Source of the DNA: Cruorifilaria tuberocauda
Taxonomy: Eukaryota > Nematoda > Chromadorea > Rhabditida > Onchocercidae
Assembly (NCBI GenBank): GCA_013365365.1
Contig: JABVXU010000087.1
Location: 101,804-165,803, forward strand
Reading direction: 5' to 3'
DNA length: 64,000 nt
Shown: positions 39,395-52,678 of the stretch, in pieces
How the letters are laid out: each line of letters begins with the position of its first letter
Position numbering within the stretch: the stretch's first letter is position 1
Position numbers and translations under genes: made by a program
The notes under the pieces: model-generated
Database searches by the model: none
Told to the model about the DNA's origin: nothing
What the model saw: the letters and a program-made list of their open reading frames with translations, nothing else

Positions 39395-42300
39395 ACGCAT
39401 ATACGGTGCACAACACATTTAACACAACGGAAATGGGATTTTTTTGCATAGCAAATGTAAATTTCGTTACCTCAAATTTTGGTTTTTTCTCCTTCGCTAA
39501 ACTGAATAAGTATTTACTTATTTTCGTCTTCCTTAGCTTAACATTTAAATAAATGCCTTTATTCATGATGAGATTTGTATTATTTTACTGATTTACACCA
39601 AAAAATTTCGACGTTTTCGTGATCACAGGTTGATTGATAAAAGATTTTTCTAGATTTTCATACTTGGTAATCCACTTCGAAACACATATGGTTGGTTACT
39701 CAGATTATGCATACTCGTTTAATTATACTCATTAGGAATAATTATAGGCTATTTAGAATTTGATATTTGCCAAATTTTAAACTTATAATAGCGTCAGAGT
39801 TGCGCTAAATGATTACTATGATTCAATTTTGTGATTTTAAAAATAAAGTTGCGAACTTTTTTCCTCTCCTTTCTTAATTATAGAATGGCATAAACAATAT
39901 GAAACAACGCGATATGAAAGTGGTTTTCATACATCATACCTTTTTTTTCATACAGTTATTGCAAATGAGAACATTTATCATTTTGAATTAGATTCGATTC
40001 AAAATTTGTACTTGTGAATGAATGGCGTGAGGAAAACAACAAGAAGTTTTTTTGGCAGATATTTTAAACATTATATTAATGAAGTACTGATGGTAGTTTG
40101 TTTATTAAGACGTTGAAGTATGATAGGCAATTAATAACATTGTTTTAATTAGCTATTATTCAATTGCTGTTGCTATAGTAATATAATGTGATAAATTTTA
40201 TCAGATTTGAAAGGTAAGAAGAAATTTTGATGCGATAATACTTGTCTCATATGTTTATTACTTTATTTACCATAGCGTATTTTATTTCGATTAAGATATA
40301 ATACACATATGATTTACATTTGTTTATTCATGAATTAGTATCTTACTTGTCATATCTTATTAATTAGTTGAATTTGAGTCCAAGTCAAGGTTCAAAATTA
40401 AGCTTTAAAAACATACTCGTTTCATTTAAAATAGCAAAAATAGATGGTATCCAAGTAGTTCATTTGTCGCAAGTTTTTTTCTCAATTTTTAAACAGACAA
40501 AATTGATGAAACTACTGAATTAATAATTAAGTAATGAATAAATATTATAACCACCTATATTATTGATCATCCATTGATGAAGATAAGTATAATGGTATAA
40601 GTGATAGCGATAATGAAATTATCAATTGTGATCATGACGATCATTCCTAATTAAATTGTTTCCTAAATGATGCAATTTACCGTAGTAATAAAGTATAATA
40701 ATTGCATTTCTCAGTGTGATTCTTGATATTATAATTTCACTTTCTTTTTCCATCTCAAAATAGGCTCCATCGTTTCCTCTTGAATTTGAAATTCGAACTT
40801 CTTTGATATGGTCAAGAAGGTGCTATCAATATACGACAATCCTGTTGTAGCGTAACTGTCGTTGTCTCCGCCGTGGCGTTTCCTGGTCAACTTGGAGGAC
40901 AAATGTTGGCTGCATTCTCTTATATGTCCATATATTATATGTTTATAGATATGTATGCGTGTGTCTGTCTGTATGTGTGGGTGTGATGGTCGAGGTGTTT
41001 TCCAAGGCCGTGTGGTACGGGTGTTTTATAGTAGAAATGTGAATGTTTTATGGTTTTGACTATTCTTGCCTTATCACTACCAACTCTTTCCGTATCTGTA
41101 GTTATCACATTATGATAGCGTAGAGATGAAAGAAAATTCATATTCATTTTAATTTAATTAGATGAGAGCTCTGAGGGATTCGGATTCATTCAGAATTTGT
41201 ATTAATTTAAGGTTTAAACTAATCTCAATTTCCTAAATTCGCACGCAGAAATGAAAGACTTTGTTTGGATTTGTTAGAGAGCTAATGAGACGGATGATAG
41301 AATATCTTTTTCAGTAATTAATTAGTTAATTAGTTATAAAATCTTTATTAGGAAAAGAATTCTTATAGTTGGTTTAAAATTTTAACTTTGGCTTCTCTAT
41401 AAATTAATAAAGTTTTCATTTTTAAACCGAAACTTTCAGCTGGCACAGAGGAAAATAGCAAAACTAAACGAAATGTAGTAGTATCGACACTTTCTGTTCC
41501 ACGGATTAATGATGTGACCTATATAACGGAGGCACTTTATCGTCCTCTCATCAATTTTACAACGCTTTATTCTAATTTAAAACACACACATACACACATC
41601 TTTTTGTTCCATTTTGTACAAACTTCTAGTTCGTTTACTATTTATCTTCACTTCAAACATTTAATGATATCACTATAGATAGAATGATGAGACGAAAAAG
41701 GTAATCCCGTATTCCTCTCCAGAAAACCTTTCTATAACAGGATTTCTGTAGCAGAAAAGTGTAATCCGTTATTTACCTTCACTTTACTTATCACACAGAA
41801 AATCTGATTTCACTTTCGTGTGATATATGTAATACTTTGGCGTTATTTGTCTTTGATCCGAACTATCATTCATTTTGGCAGAGTGATGAAACAGTCATTT
41901 CATAATTGTGTGCTTTCAGGGAGTTTTTCTTCTCAATACTGATAAAACAGAAGTGATAATGAAACGACAACTGCAGAGCGAAAAATCAACTTCTAAATGG
42001 AATTATTGCTTCGTCAGTAAGTCTCTGATATTTTCGTAAATTTATCTGAGCTATCTTTACTCCTAGAATTAATCATTCAAAATTAGTATAGAAGAGGTAA
42101 GTATGAGCACAAAATTTGGATGTTACAAATAAAATGCACATTTTAAATGCTTCTTCTCTGCTTTCCAGCTCAGATGAGTGAATTCGCCGAAATTTTCCAA
42201 CGCGTAGTTTTATTCAAAAAACGCATTGCTTATTTTTCCTCAATGGAACGGAAATAAATTGAAAAACCAAATATTATGTTTCAGTTCATTCATATCAATT

Positions 42301-42584
42301 CGATCCGCTCATTTCTCCCATTGCCTTCTCTATCAAATTTCATTCTTTCCAACAGACCTTTCATTCCCTCTTCTTTAGAAATTTTTACTGCGTAACATTG
42401 ATAACACACTATTTCTCATTTATTCACCATCACCTTTTTCCTTTTTCTTGTCTTTCCAGACACGAATTTTGTGATATCAGTCAATTCTTTAAAAATCTTT
42501 ACTAAACTCAATTTCAAAATTTTAATTTTGTCCAATCATATGTTTGCAAGAGAAACAAATGGACTTACGTGTCTGTATGTGAGT

Positions 42585-42650
42585 ATGTGTGTGTGTGTGC
42601 GTGTGTGTGTATGTGTGTGTGTGCATGTGTGTGTGTGTGTGTGCGTACGT
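42585..42650. repeat. GT microsatellite
   Basis: Interrupted GT dinucleotide run with single gc and at interruptions. A CT-rich run (ccctctctccctctctct) follows at about 42782-42808. Confidence 0.9.
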
Positions 42651-45600
42651 GTCTTTGTTGTTGATGTATGTGTTAATGATATCATACAATATATAATGAT
42701 TCCATTGTTCATTTCATTACCATCAAAAAAGAAAATTTTGGATGTTTATGGGCGCAACGTTTCACTACCATGCAATCTTTTCTCCCTCCCTCTCTCCCTC
42801 TCTCTCTCAATTTTGATTTCAAATATACGTACTTACGTTTTATGGTTATGTGGATAGAAAAAATTAAAAATGTTCTAGGATGAATAGAAAAACTGTTAAT
42901 TAAAAACACGCGTGCTAATATTGCCATTTGTTAAATGTCATTTATAATGAAATGCTTAAATTCTTTGATTAAATCTTTTCTGGTATATCTAATCCACTGA
43001 ATGATCTCTGTCCTACTTTGCTTAAATCAGCAAATCTGCAATGATTTTTCAATTATTAAAATATTAAAAACCGAATGTTTCGATATAGGCCATTTTCACT
43101 GATAGAAATCAAATGATTGTTTCCATCAATGAGATATATGTTGAATTTACAAAAGATCTTATCATTCAGGTTATTCTTTACCATTACATGGAATGGTTTT
43201 AGTTTTTTTTCTTTTTTGGTTCAGTTTCGATCAATTTCGAGAGTTTTCTGATCGGCTTAATAATTAACCTGATCATTAATTGATGAAAGCTTCAATTAAT
43301 CTTTTGTCGATTGAAAATTATTTTCAAAGTAACTTCAAGTTAACATTCTTAGGAACTATTGTTATTGAAAGTCAAATTATTGCAAATTGTTACGAATTTT
43401 AAGATTTTCCCTTTCAAGCTTAAACTTGAAAAACTTTTCAACCGTCCGCAAATACCGTTTGTTCCATAAATACAAGCTGCGTAACTTAGGTTAATTTAGC
43501 AATTGCTTATCACTCCAATTTTGATTCACACTGTTCACACTGATTAGACTAATGTTTGACTGCAACTTTTTTTAATAGGTAAATGAAAATAAACAACTAA
43601 AAATTCACTTCAGTAGACTGTGATTTAGAATTGAAGCTTAAAAAGAATACGGTAGATAAACCATTGAATTAACAAACTGAATTGATTTCTCGAGAATTTG
43701 GATGGAAAATAAAATAAATGGATGATCATGGATTATTTTGAATTTTTTTTCTTTTCTGGAATATTGAGGATTGGTGGATAATTAATCCCTCACATCTCTC
43801 ATCTCTTTCTCGAAACGTCATTTAATCTTTTTTACCAAAAATTATTCATTTGCAAATCGTAAAGAAATTTTTTTCGTGATGATGTTTGTTTGATTTGTTG
43901 ATGTCATCTGAATCTCTGAGAAGCAAAAAAAGCGCCAACTGAGAGATATGATGGCATTCCCCTTTCTATCAGCGTTTATTTTGACTTTTCTCAAATCTTC
44001 AAAAAATTTTCTTTTCCAGTTTCGTTACTAAAACTATCGAATTTATTCGTTAAAATTACAATTTTGAGGAATTTTATCAAGTCTCATTGTTAAGTAGAAA
44101 GATTAAAATGGTTTACTTTAATAATAATCAGCAAATGTCCTTTTCTGTCAGTTGATTAAGCAAAAATGGCTTGATAATTACTCGTCTCTTTGATGTGGTA
44201 AAAATGGTTTATTGGTATATATTATCACAGAATCAGTGAAGAAACTATGGTCGTACTGAGAAACCGCTTCTTATCCATTTATCAGATTTTCCAAATCCAT
44301 AACTATGGATTTTTTGATGTTATTAGCAAGGATTCTAAGATGTTGATAGTGACAAGTGAAAAATGTTAAAAATTCTCTATGAAACTGCGACAGTTATGAA
44401 GTACTTTGGATTCATTATCAGATTCAATCAAAACATATTTGCTTCTTTTTGTCTTCCTGTTAATATCCGGCACACTTTTTTGTATTTCTTTGGAGTGATA
44501 TTTTTGCCCCACGAATTAATCAAAAAAGATGTGCTATATAAAAAAGAACTTTTAATCTAATGAAATATGCAAATTCTCCAATTCTCTCTTTTCATCTCTC
44601 TACTCTACTCACTTGTTCCATTTGATCGTTAAGAGATGAGAAAAGATGAGGCATTCTATTTAGTATCTTTTTACAGTAACTTTGTATACAATAATAATTT
44701 ACTTAAAATTCATTAGGAAAAAAGAAATGAATTGAAATTATCTTATTTTTCACCAGCAAAAGTAACGCTGAAGTATTGTTGGGATTTTCTAATTGACTAC
44801 ATGTTAGCTTCTAGTAATAGCTTCGGTCCTCAGTTACGGTATGCTGCAGTCTTTTGGTTTATCGATTTGCTTATTGACCAGAATGTTAAAGTTAATGTTA
44901 TACCGTTCAATCTACCTAAAATACGAATAATGTGTTTTACCGTATTTTAACAGTATTTAATACACTGTTGAATTATTGATTGTCTTATTCTGATAAGAAA
45001 TTTATGAAAAATAAGAAAACAAGTAATAATTATTAAACTGATTTTCAATTTCAGCTTTAGATATGGGATGAGTAAGTTTATTCATTGCTTATTATTCAAA
45101 TTTTGAAATGAAGTGAGGAAGGAAAGAGAGAATTATTGCGTATGCGAAATGAAATGAAAGAAATGACATTCATCTTAAAGTTACTGTTTCTATTCCTATC
45201 ACTATCAGTTTTAGTACAGTCTTTCTCTCTTTCTCGCACCATAAATCAAGAAATATCGGGAAGCGTGTCATTTCTTTGAAGAGATTGTCTCTTCCATTCT
45301 CCAAACTTCTCTCTCTCTCTTTTTCTTCCCTCATTTTTTCATTTCTGACCTTTTTTTAGAATTAATTGATAAGTTGATAAAAGTTGATCCAAAATTTCTT
45401 GCTTATAAAATAACGATAAATGAGAGGAGATAGTTTTCGTCATTTTATCACTCATTTAATTGGTTGTTTTCTTCTCTAAACAGTTTGTTCACTTATTTGA
45501 TAAATGAAACTTTATTGAGTTTCTGTTCAATATTTCCTTTTCCATTTATCTCGCAATGTTAATGTAAAGTTAGCGAAATAATCTGAATGATTTCCCGCTA

Positions 45601-46701
45601 ACTTTTTTCCCTTGTCTGATAATCAACAATTTCACTTCACTTCTCTCTATCAGTCTTATCTCTCCATCCATATGAATAAATAAATTCGCCGCAGACAATT
45701 AATCATCGTTGTTTGGAGGGAGAGCTGTATTATAAGGGCGCATATGTATTATATACATAGATATACATTACCGCTCGATTTCGATAGTAAGTCACTAATT
45801 TTAATCGCACTCCTTTTTTTATTACCTCAATTTATTTATTCATGCATTATATTCCTGATAGAGATGTGCTTTTCATGATAAATTATAAATCTGAAGAGAA
45901 GTTAGCTACATTATGATGAGGAATAATATAGTATAAAAGGAATAATGATTTGAGCAGTAATATCTTACGATAAGCTTATTCATTTATACGACAAAAATCA
46001 GATTCATCTGCCCTATTTTAGGCTTACCAGTGCTACTGAATTGTGATTAGGTTTACAGGGATTTAAGGAAAACAGTAATGTAAGAATGTCTTCATGAAGA
46101 GCCAAGATATCACATACCTTTTCAAGGCTTAATGTAAAATAATGTTATAGCAGAGTAATTATTTGAATAATTTTTTTTTCTATCAGATAGATATACTTTA
46201 CGTCACTTTAATAAAGCTACTGATATGATTATTTTACTGTTTATAGTGTCGAACAATATTTTCTCGAATTAGTGTTAAGTTTGTATATCGCTCCTCAGAT
46301 GGAAATTTCATTCATTGTATGAAATATACTTTTATGTCGTTTATTTACTTCAACTAATTTTATTTGTTCATTTTCTTTATAGCAGTTATGTTTTAAACAA
46401 TTTCCTATTTTTAAATTATTAATTTTGATGATCGGAATTTAACCGTTAAAAAAAATATTACTGTATCCATTATAACAGTTGATATTAATTGATCTTCCGC
46501 ATTTTTAAATATTATATGAAATTTGTATATTAAAGAACTGCGATTATTTAATTACACGGAAAATTATTGATAATGTAGAAATATTCATTACATTTTAATC
46601 GGAATTTGAAGAAATTCTTTTGTCTTCCATTGCATTCTTGAACTTCTTAAGCAGAAATGACAAAGACTGATAATTACCAATGAACTATTTATAGAATTAG
46701 T

Positions 46702-48686
46702 ATGAGCATTCCGTTGTCCATGGGTCCTATGCTGCTGATGGAGAGTAGACAGACAAACGGTCCGATGTATCACGGTGCTCATTACATGCAACCTGGGCCG
46801 CCACCAGCACCACCGCCACAACCAGTACCAAATGGTACTCATATTCCGCTTAATTTGATACAGTCACATCATTCAGTGCATGGACAAGCTGCTCCATCTG
46901 GACAACATATTATCACTTCCTCAATGAACAGGTCTCAAAGGTTAGAGATAACATAAATCTTTGATGTATTCGTCATTTTAAGTCTAAGGTTTCAACCTTT
47001 AAAATTTATATTGCTTAAAATTTTCTTTCACTTAATTTTCAGCTAATTTATTAGTTTATAATTTATTGATTTAGATGTGGGGTATGTCGAGGCTGTCAAT
47101 GTAAGCCATGTGGACAGTGCACTTATTGTCAAGACAGTCCACAATTTGGTGGTCCAGGTGTTAAGAAGCAATCCTGTATTGAACGAAGATGCTTACGTGT
47201 ACTTGAAAATAGATTGCAGGTTTTCTGGCTCTTTCGCATCGTTATTATTAATTTGCAAATCATTTCAAAAAAAGAAATTAGTAATGTAGTTAATCTGGAA
47301 GTCTATTCATTTTATATTATATTAGTTGAATAAAATTCAAGCATATATTATTTCGTTTACTGATTTATGTTGATACCAGAAACTTGCAGCGAAATATTCG
47401 TTTAGTGTGAAATCATTTAATTTTAATTAGTTATAGAGAGATGCACCAACATTCAAAGCTCGTGTTGGTTGCAATCAATGTGAAGATTGTCGGATGCCCG
47501 ATTGTCAAATATGTCTCGTATGTCTCGACAAAAGGTCTTTCATTTACTTCTTTTTACAATTATTAGAGAGAAAACGATGAAAGGCTGTTGAATTTCTGTT
47601 GAATTTCTTTGAATTCTTTAGATTAAAAAAGTTATTTGAAGGTTTTTCCCGAAGTGAATTTGAAAGTTAGCTATAATTTGACGATTTGCTTTTTTAATTG
47701 GCTTTTTAAAATAATTTTTTAAAGATTTTTTGATAATCGATATATGACTGGTGCAATGTGTGCCAAGAAACGTTGTAATAATGCTACAAGCATAGAGCTA
47801 CCTGCTGCACAAAATGCTGAATTACGACAGGTAAAAATAAAATTGTTTCTGAATCCTAAACCCCTAAATACCAGCCTGATTTTTTCTTCAATAATAAATA
47901 AACAAATATTTTGTTGTGGAATACTTTGTTGAGTATTGCTTTATGTGCATTACAATATTTTATTATTCATAGTAAGGTTAATACTAAGAATAGTGTTGTA
48001 TTCCCCTTTTTTGTCACTGCCTTGTTTGCTGAAGTGAATAAGTAAGTAACGAAGTACTGCAGGCGCATAAGAGAACATACGATCAGTCCGGAATGATGGA
48101 TTATCAAATTATGAAGCGTCGTGCTCATCAAAGTCTGGAACAATTGGGGCCAACACAACAGCTTATCTTAAACATGCCAACACAAGCAATTCTGAACGAT
48201 CAGGGATGTGCAACTCCACCGGGTGCTACCGCTCTTTATGTTAATCAACAAATGCGCTTGGTATCGTCCCAGTCCGGAACACCACAACAATTACTTATTG
48301 TCCATCATCATCAGCAACAACAGCAACATCCTGGAACTGCGGCTGTCGTTCCGTGCAGTACTGCTACGCGTGGTGCCGAAACGACTGCAATTAACACCGC
48401 CCAGGGATCAGTCGGAGTCGCGGATCCTGGTACATTATCCGGTACTAGCAATGGCACCATACAGGTGGCATCTCAATCACGACATGTATCCCATCCTGCA
48501 CCTCAATATGTTCAACAGATGCAAGCGCAACATGTTTCCTATCCATATCTGATTGTAGGAACGGGACCTGGTGCTTCATATCTTCCAAGTTACGTTGAAG
48601 AACGTGTTGCCCCTCAATCGGATCCGTTTACACCACCAAGTTATGCACCAGAAATGAAAAATGTCGTTGTATTACAGCCCTTATGA
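46702..48686 (+). CDS. Tandem CXXC zinc-finger protein
   Basis: Five exons join in phase to 403 residues: 46702-46940, 47075-47219, 47437-47534, 47725-47830, 48063-48686. The N-terminal ~80 residues are Met/Pro/His-rich. Two complete CXXC zinc fingers follow. Finger 1 (about 81-121) reads CGVCRGCQCKPCGQCTYC then QFGGPGVKKQSC and RRC, close to the DNMT1/CFP1/MLL type, including the FGG element that contacts unmethylated CpG. Finger 2 (about 139-179) reads CNQCEDCRMPDCQICLVC then MCAKKRC, keeping all eight cysteines but lacking FGG. The C-terminal half, encoded mostly by the last exon, is Gln/Pro/Ser-rich with a short His-Gln run (HHHQQQQQH). The family binds non-methylated CpG in chromatin; nuclear location and DNA binding are inferred. 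I see no PHD, SET, methyltransferase or MBD region, so it is not a plain CFP1 or DNMT1 orthologue. The ATG is preceded by an acceptor-like tttatag at 46694, and an upstream exon is possible. Confidence 0.88.
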
Positions 48687-51600
48687 ATTGCAGTCGGTAA
48701 TAGAGACGGTACGTTTGCAGTAAATTTGAATTCGATCTACTCAATTGCGTCAAATCAAATTCCTCAAATCCATTACCAAAATTACTTTTCTCATCAAGGG
48801 CATTTGCATATTCTTGCCGCGTTTCCCAGTGTTTTACTATAGAATTTATTAAGATTAATTTGACTTTTGAATGTTGTGATTCTATGCCTTCTCATTGCTC
48901 TTTTGCGACGTATTTCTTTTCAATTTCTCACTTTATTATTTTATTCCGCATGTCCCTTTCTACCTTCATTTAAGACTGTAATAGTATACTTCTCTTATAT
49001 GTCTCATTTAAGCGCTATCGGAGTTTCTTAATGTGTTGAAATTACGTTAAATGTTTACGTGATACAGAAATGTGCGTGAGACTGTAAGGATTGGCTCTTT
49101 CTTTCTGCGAGGATGTGGGTTCAGTTCTAACCCCTGCTTTTTTGATCTCATCTCGATTTGAATCAAAATTTAAGGACATGAAAAAATAGCTTGAGACTTA
49201 AAGATTCAGATAAAAAGAAAAGTAGGCTTTGTGGAATAGAGTATAAACTCTTGCTGCCTTGTTTCCATTGTTATGCCTTAAAAATTCAATTCAACTAATT
49301 AGATCATGATTATGAAACAATTCCAATGATCCCACATCTACTCTGCCAATTTCGATTTTGACAGTTACTTATATTTTTGAGCACCAAAGGTTAACATCTC
49401 CGATGATTGTCTTCGGGTATGTGTTATCATCTGATAAGCTATCAAGTGTACAATGTGTCTCAATTCTAAATTTCGAAAATTCCATAAAATGGCTTGCTGC
49501 AGCAGTCGACGACTGGTCACTAGGAAGGATGGTAGTTTTCAGTATTTTTCAGAAGTGGATATTTAATTTTGATCTGAATTATAATTTAAATCTGAAAGGA
49601 ATAAAGTTACATCGTCTTTACTAATATATAAGTAATCGCACATGATTTTGCGTCATAATCCTCTTGAATTCCAGTCCTGCTACTCATAACAGTCACTTTA
49701 ATTTCTTTTTTTGGTGTTTTCGTCGATTTCATGCATACTTTTTATGTGAAATCAGTGCCTTATAATCCATTACTGTTTCTCTTTTTTTCCAAAACTTAAG
49801 TAAATATTGTGTATTTTCATTTCCATGGCCTATTATTTTCATTTAGATCAAAAGCATTTCATATCTAAACTTTCTTTTTTTGGTGCTTGCCTATCACTAT
49901 AATGGATTTTCAAATGTAAAGAATAAAGGCCAAAGAGTCAGCAATCAATTCATAAGGTGAAAATCAGCAACTTCAACTTTATTATTTTTTTCAAAGGAAT
50001 GTTCACAAAAGTATCCTGATTTTTAGACTACTACATAATGGATGTTATTAGAAAGCTGTCATCAACAGGCTCGCGTTACGGAAATTCTGGTATTGTATTT
50101 TTAAGTAGAGTTGTGAAGGAGATAAAGCAGCTTTGTCTTGTAAGTGATGATGAAGCACAGTAACTAAGGACTTCATTGGCCATACAACATCTGACAGAAA
50201 CGATAGGAATGCAAAACAGATCCTGTCCTAAAAGAGATGGAGGCGCACCGATTAATTTTGCACTTCAAAGATCCTTGTATATTTTATGCAATGCTGTTTC
50301 TCTCTCTCTTGCTTCCACTCCTCATCAAGTGCTCACTGAATATATTTTGTTAAACGATCCTCTAACTCAAACGCCTACCCTCTTCTCTCAGTTATCTTTC
50401 CTGTAGACTTTGGATTTCAGTTTTCTTCTAGCAACGGAAGTCTCAACAGAAATAGGAATCAACTCACTTCACCAATATTTCAAATCCCAAAAAGTCAAGA
50501 GTTAGGACTATACCTAAATGATCCTCCTCCCTAGGAAGTAGTCAAATGAATTCTTCAGGGGTAGAACTCCGCGCTTCTGCTTTCCAGATATCCGAATACT
50601 GTCTCGTATGTATCTGCTTCAAATCCTTTTATTTGGGATTTCATGTTTTTTAATGTTTCAAAATTTTGAATTTCATCTAAATTAAATTTGGAGCAGTTAT
50701 TTGTATGTGTGTAATAAAACGGCAATAAACGTAACCAATTTATTTGTTTCTATCTAACTTTGATAATACAACATGCAGTTAATGTTATATTGTACCAAAA
50801 TATACATTTACTTAAATAAGCCACCGTAATAACCCGTTTAGTACTAGTACAGATTAGAAGAATCTTGGTCATATTCATCTGCTGTTGAATTCTCCAACAA
50901 AATAAATAAATATCGCTGTCTACAGAACGTTTACCACATCATATAATTTTAAACGCAGTGTCTCGTTCGACTCTTATGACCTGACGAATTGACCAAGTTT
51001 AGCTAAGGTTATGATGACGCTTTTATTCGTCTTTCCTACGCTCACTTCTTATCTCGTTGGTACTGCTGATTTTTTGGTCAAATCTTCACCGTTGAAAATT
51101 TAACAAAGCTTGTTTCATCGGCGTCCACTTCATTAAATTTTCATTTCATGCGCAATAGGATAGTAACTACATGCCTCTATTAAGGCTTGCTGGAAGACAG
51201 ATTAGGCAAACGAAATTTTTGAATGAAACTTCTTACTAAATCTCTTTAATGCTACTGAAAACTTTATTATGAGAATGTTTGAGACATTAAAGACTTTGAT
51301 TCAATTGAAACGATAAATTAAGTTCTAACATACAACCATCGCCGTTTCAATTCATTACGAGGATTTTTCGGCGCGACAACTCCGGAAAATAGCACACACC
51401 ATTAATAATCTACCGATAATCCAAACCATAAAAATTTGGGAAATCAAGATTTTAGGGAAACTCGATACTTGACATAAGCTTTTCAACAGAAAAAATACTG
51501 AGCAAACAGCAATACTAGACAATATGATCATATAGGAAGACAAAAAACGTAAATTCAATACCAAAATTCGCTTTTAATCGACCTTTACCATTGTTCTACA

Positions 51601-52678
51601 TGAATTTTAACAGTTGCAATATATGTCACTGTTATTTTCAAGGACCTTAAACTGCAAGTTTTAACAGCGCTTCTGGATTGAACAAAAATGAAAAAATTTG
51701 GAATTTGTAATAAAAGTTTAAACAAAGAAACTGGAGTAACAAAACTTGCAGACCATGAAATAAGATTGAAAAAGTTATGGAATTGGAAAAAATTAAACCA
51801 TAATCATAAACGCTGATTAGAATTAAAAGGCAAACGAAAATTTCTTCATTAAACACATGACGGTAAATGACATTCGAACTGCAAGTGAGGAGGGGTAAAG
51901 TATCGTAGCAATTATAACAAATTTCGAATCACATGGCTTGAATGTTTAAAAATTGCTCCGGGAAACTTTAAGCCTTGCAAAAAATCAAAAACATATTGGT
52001 AAATATTTAGACAATTATTCACAAGCAAAAATAAGCTTCGACAGTATGTTGTACGAATAAGTGTGAAAGATGGTGAGATCAAATTTTTGAAACAAAAACA
52101 AAAAAGTAGAGATTCTAGGTGAAAACAACCAAACACATTAAGAGGCTCAAAAACATATGAACGAAAAACAAATACAAGTAATGAAGTAGAGATCACCTTC
52201 AACTAAAACTCCTGAAATAATTAAAATGGAGAAATACATAATAAAAATTATTGACAGCTATGATTAATCAATCAGTACAGCGATATGAAAAGTCGATTTT
52301 TGAAAACATAAATTCATAGCGGTTTGAATTCCGATCGCTAACTCAAATTCGAAGCTAGATAACGAACACTAATACCAAATTTTTTTTCTAATATAGGCCA
52401 ACTGAATTAGTCGATATAGAATCATATTTTCATCAGTTACGTATTTCATGAAAGAATTAAGAGGGTAGATAAAGAGAAAAGTCGTATGATCCAAAAATTT
52501 TCTTCCTATCACTAATCCAACTGGCAATAGTAAAATATTGTATTCTATCGAGAAATTTTTTCGACAACTGCGAAAACATAAATTAAAAAATTGGAAAACA
52601 AAAAAATCCTTTCTGAAAAATTTTTTTCCAGCCCGTTAATAATATCTTAAATAAATTCTGCGTCCGAAACCAAATAAA
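48687..52678. other. Convergent intergenic region between the CXXC and CUX genes
   Basis: About 4 kb without a recognised gene. It should contain the 3' UTRs of both neighbours. Three minus-strand frames of 70-96 codons at 51355-52202 are Phe/Leu-rich and show no domain. They lie downstream of the CUX stop and may simply be A/T-biased UTR or spacer. CASP-specific 3' exons of the CUX locus were sought here and not found. Confidence 0.45.

Larger units (their letters stand above)
25527..46701. other. Gene-poor 21-kb interval with no recognised gene
   Basis: The longest gap in the window. I find no chain of phase-compatible exons and no recognisable domain on either strand. Content includes several microsatellites (39319-39394, 42585-42650), an AT-rich short repeat (28831-28911), a GTGCG repeat island (33721-33788), a G/C-richer island (about 29630-30060) and a perfect 50-bp duplication (31402-31451 and 33145-33194). 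Part could be 5' non-coding sequence or regulatory DNA of the CXXC gene. An uncharacterised gene with small exons cannot be excluded. Confidence 0.5.

Noticed and set aside
49070..49150. tRNA-like B-box pattern (gtgggttcagttctaacccc) followed by a T run
   Set aside because: No convincing A box, acceptor stem or anticodon arm could be built upstream, so it is probably chance or a very decayed fragment.
51355..52202. Three successive minus-strand frames downstream of the CUX stop, considered as CASP-specific exons
   Set aside because: No coiled coil and none of the conserved CASP C-terminal membrane-segment pattern; Phe/Leu richness comes from A-rich plus-strand DNA.
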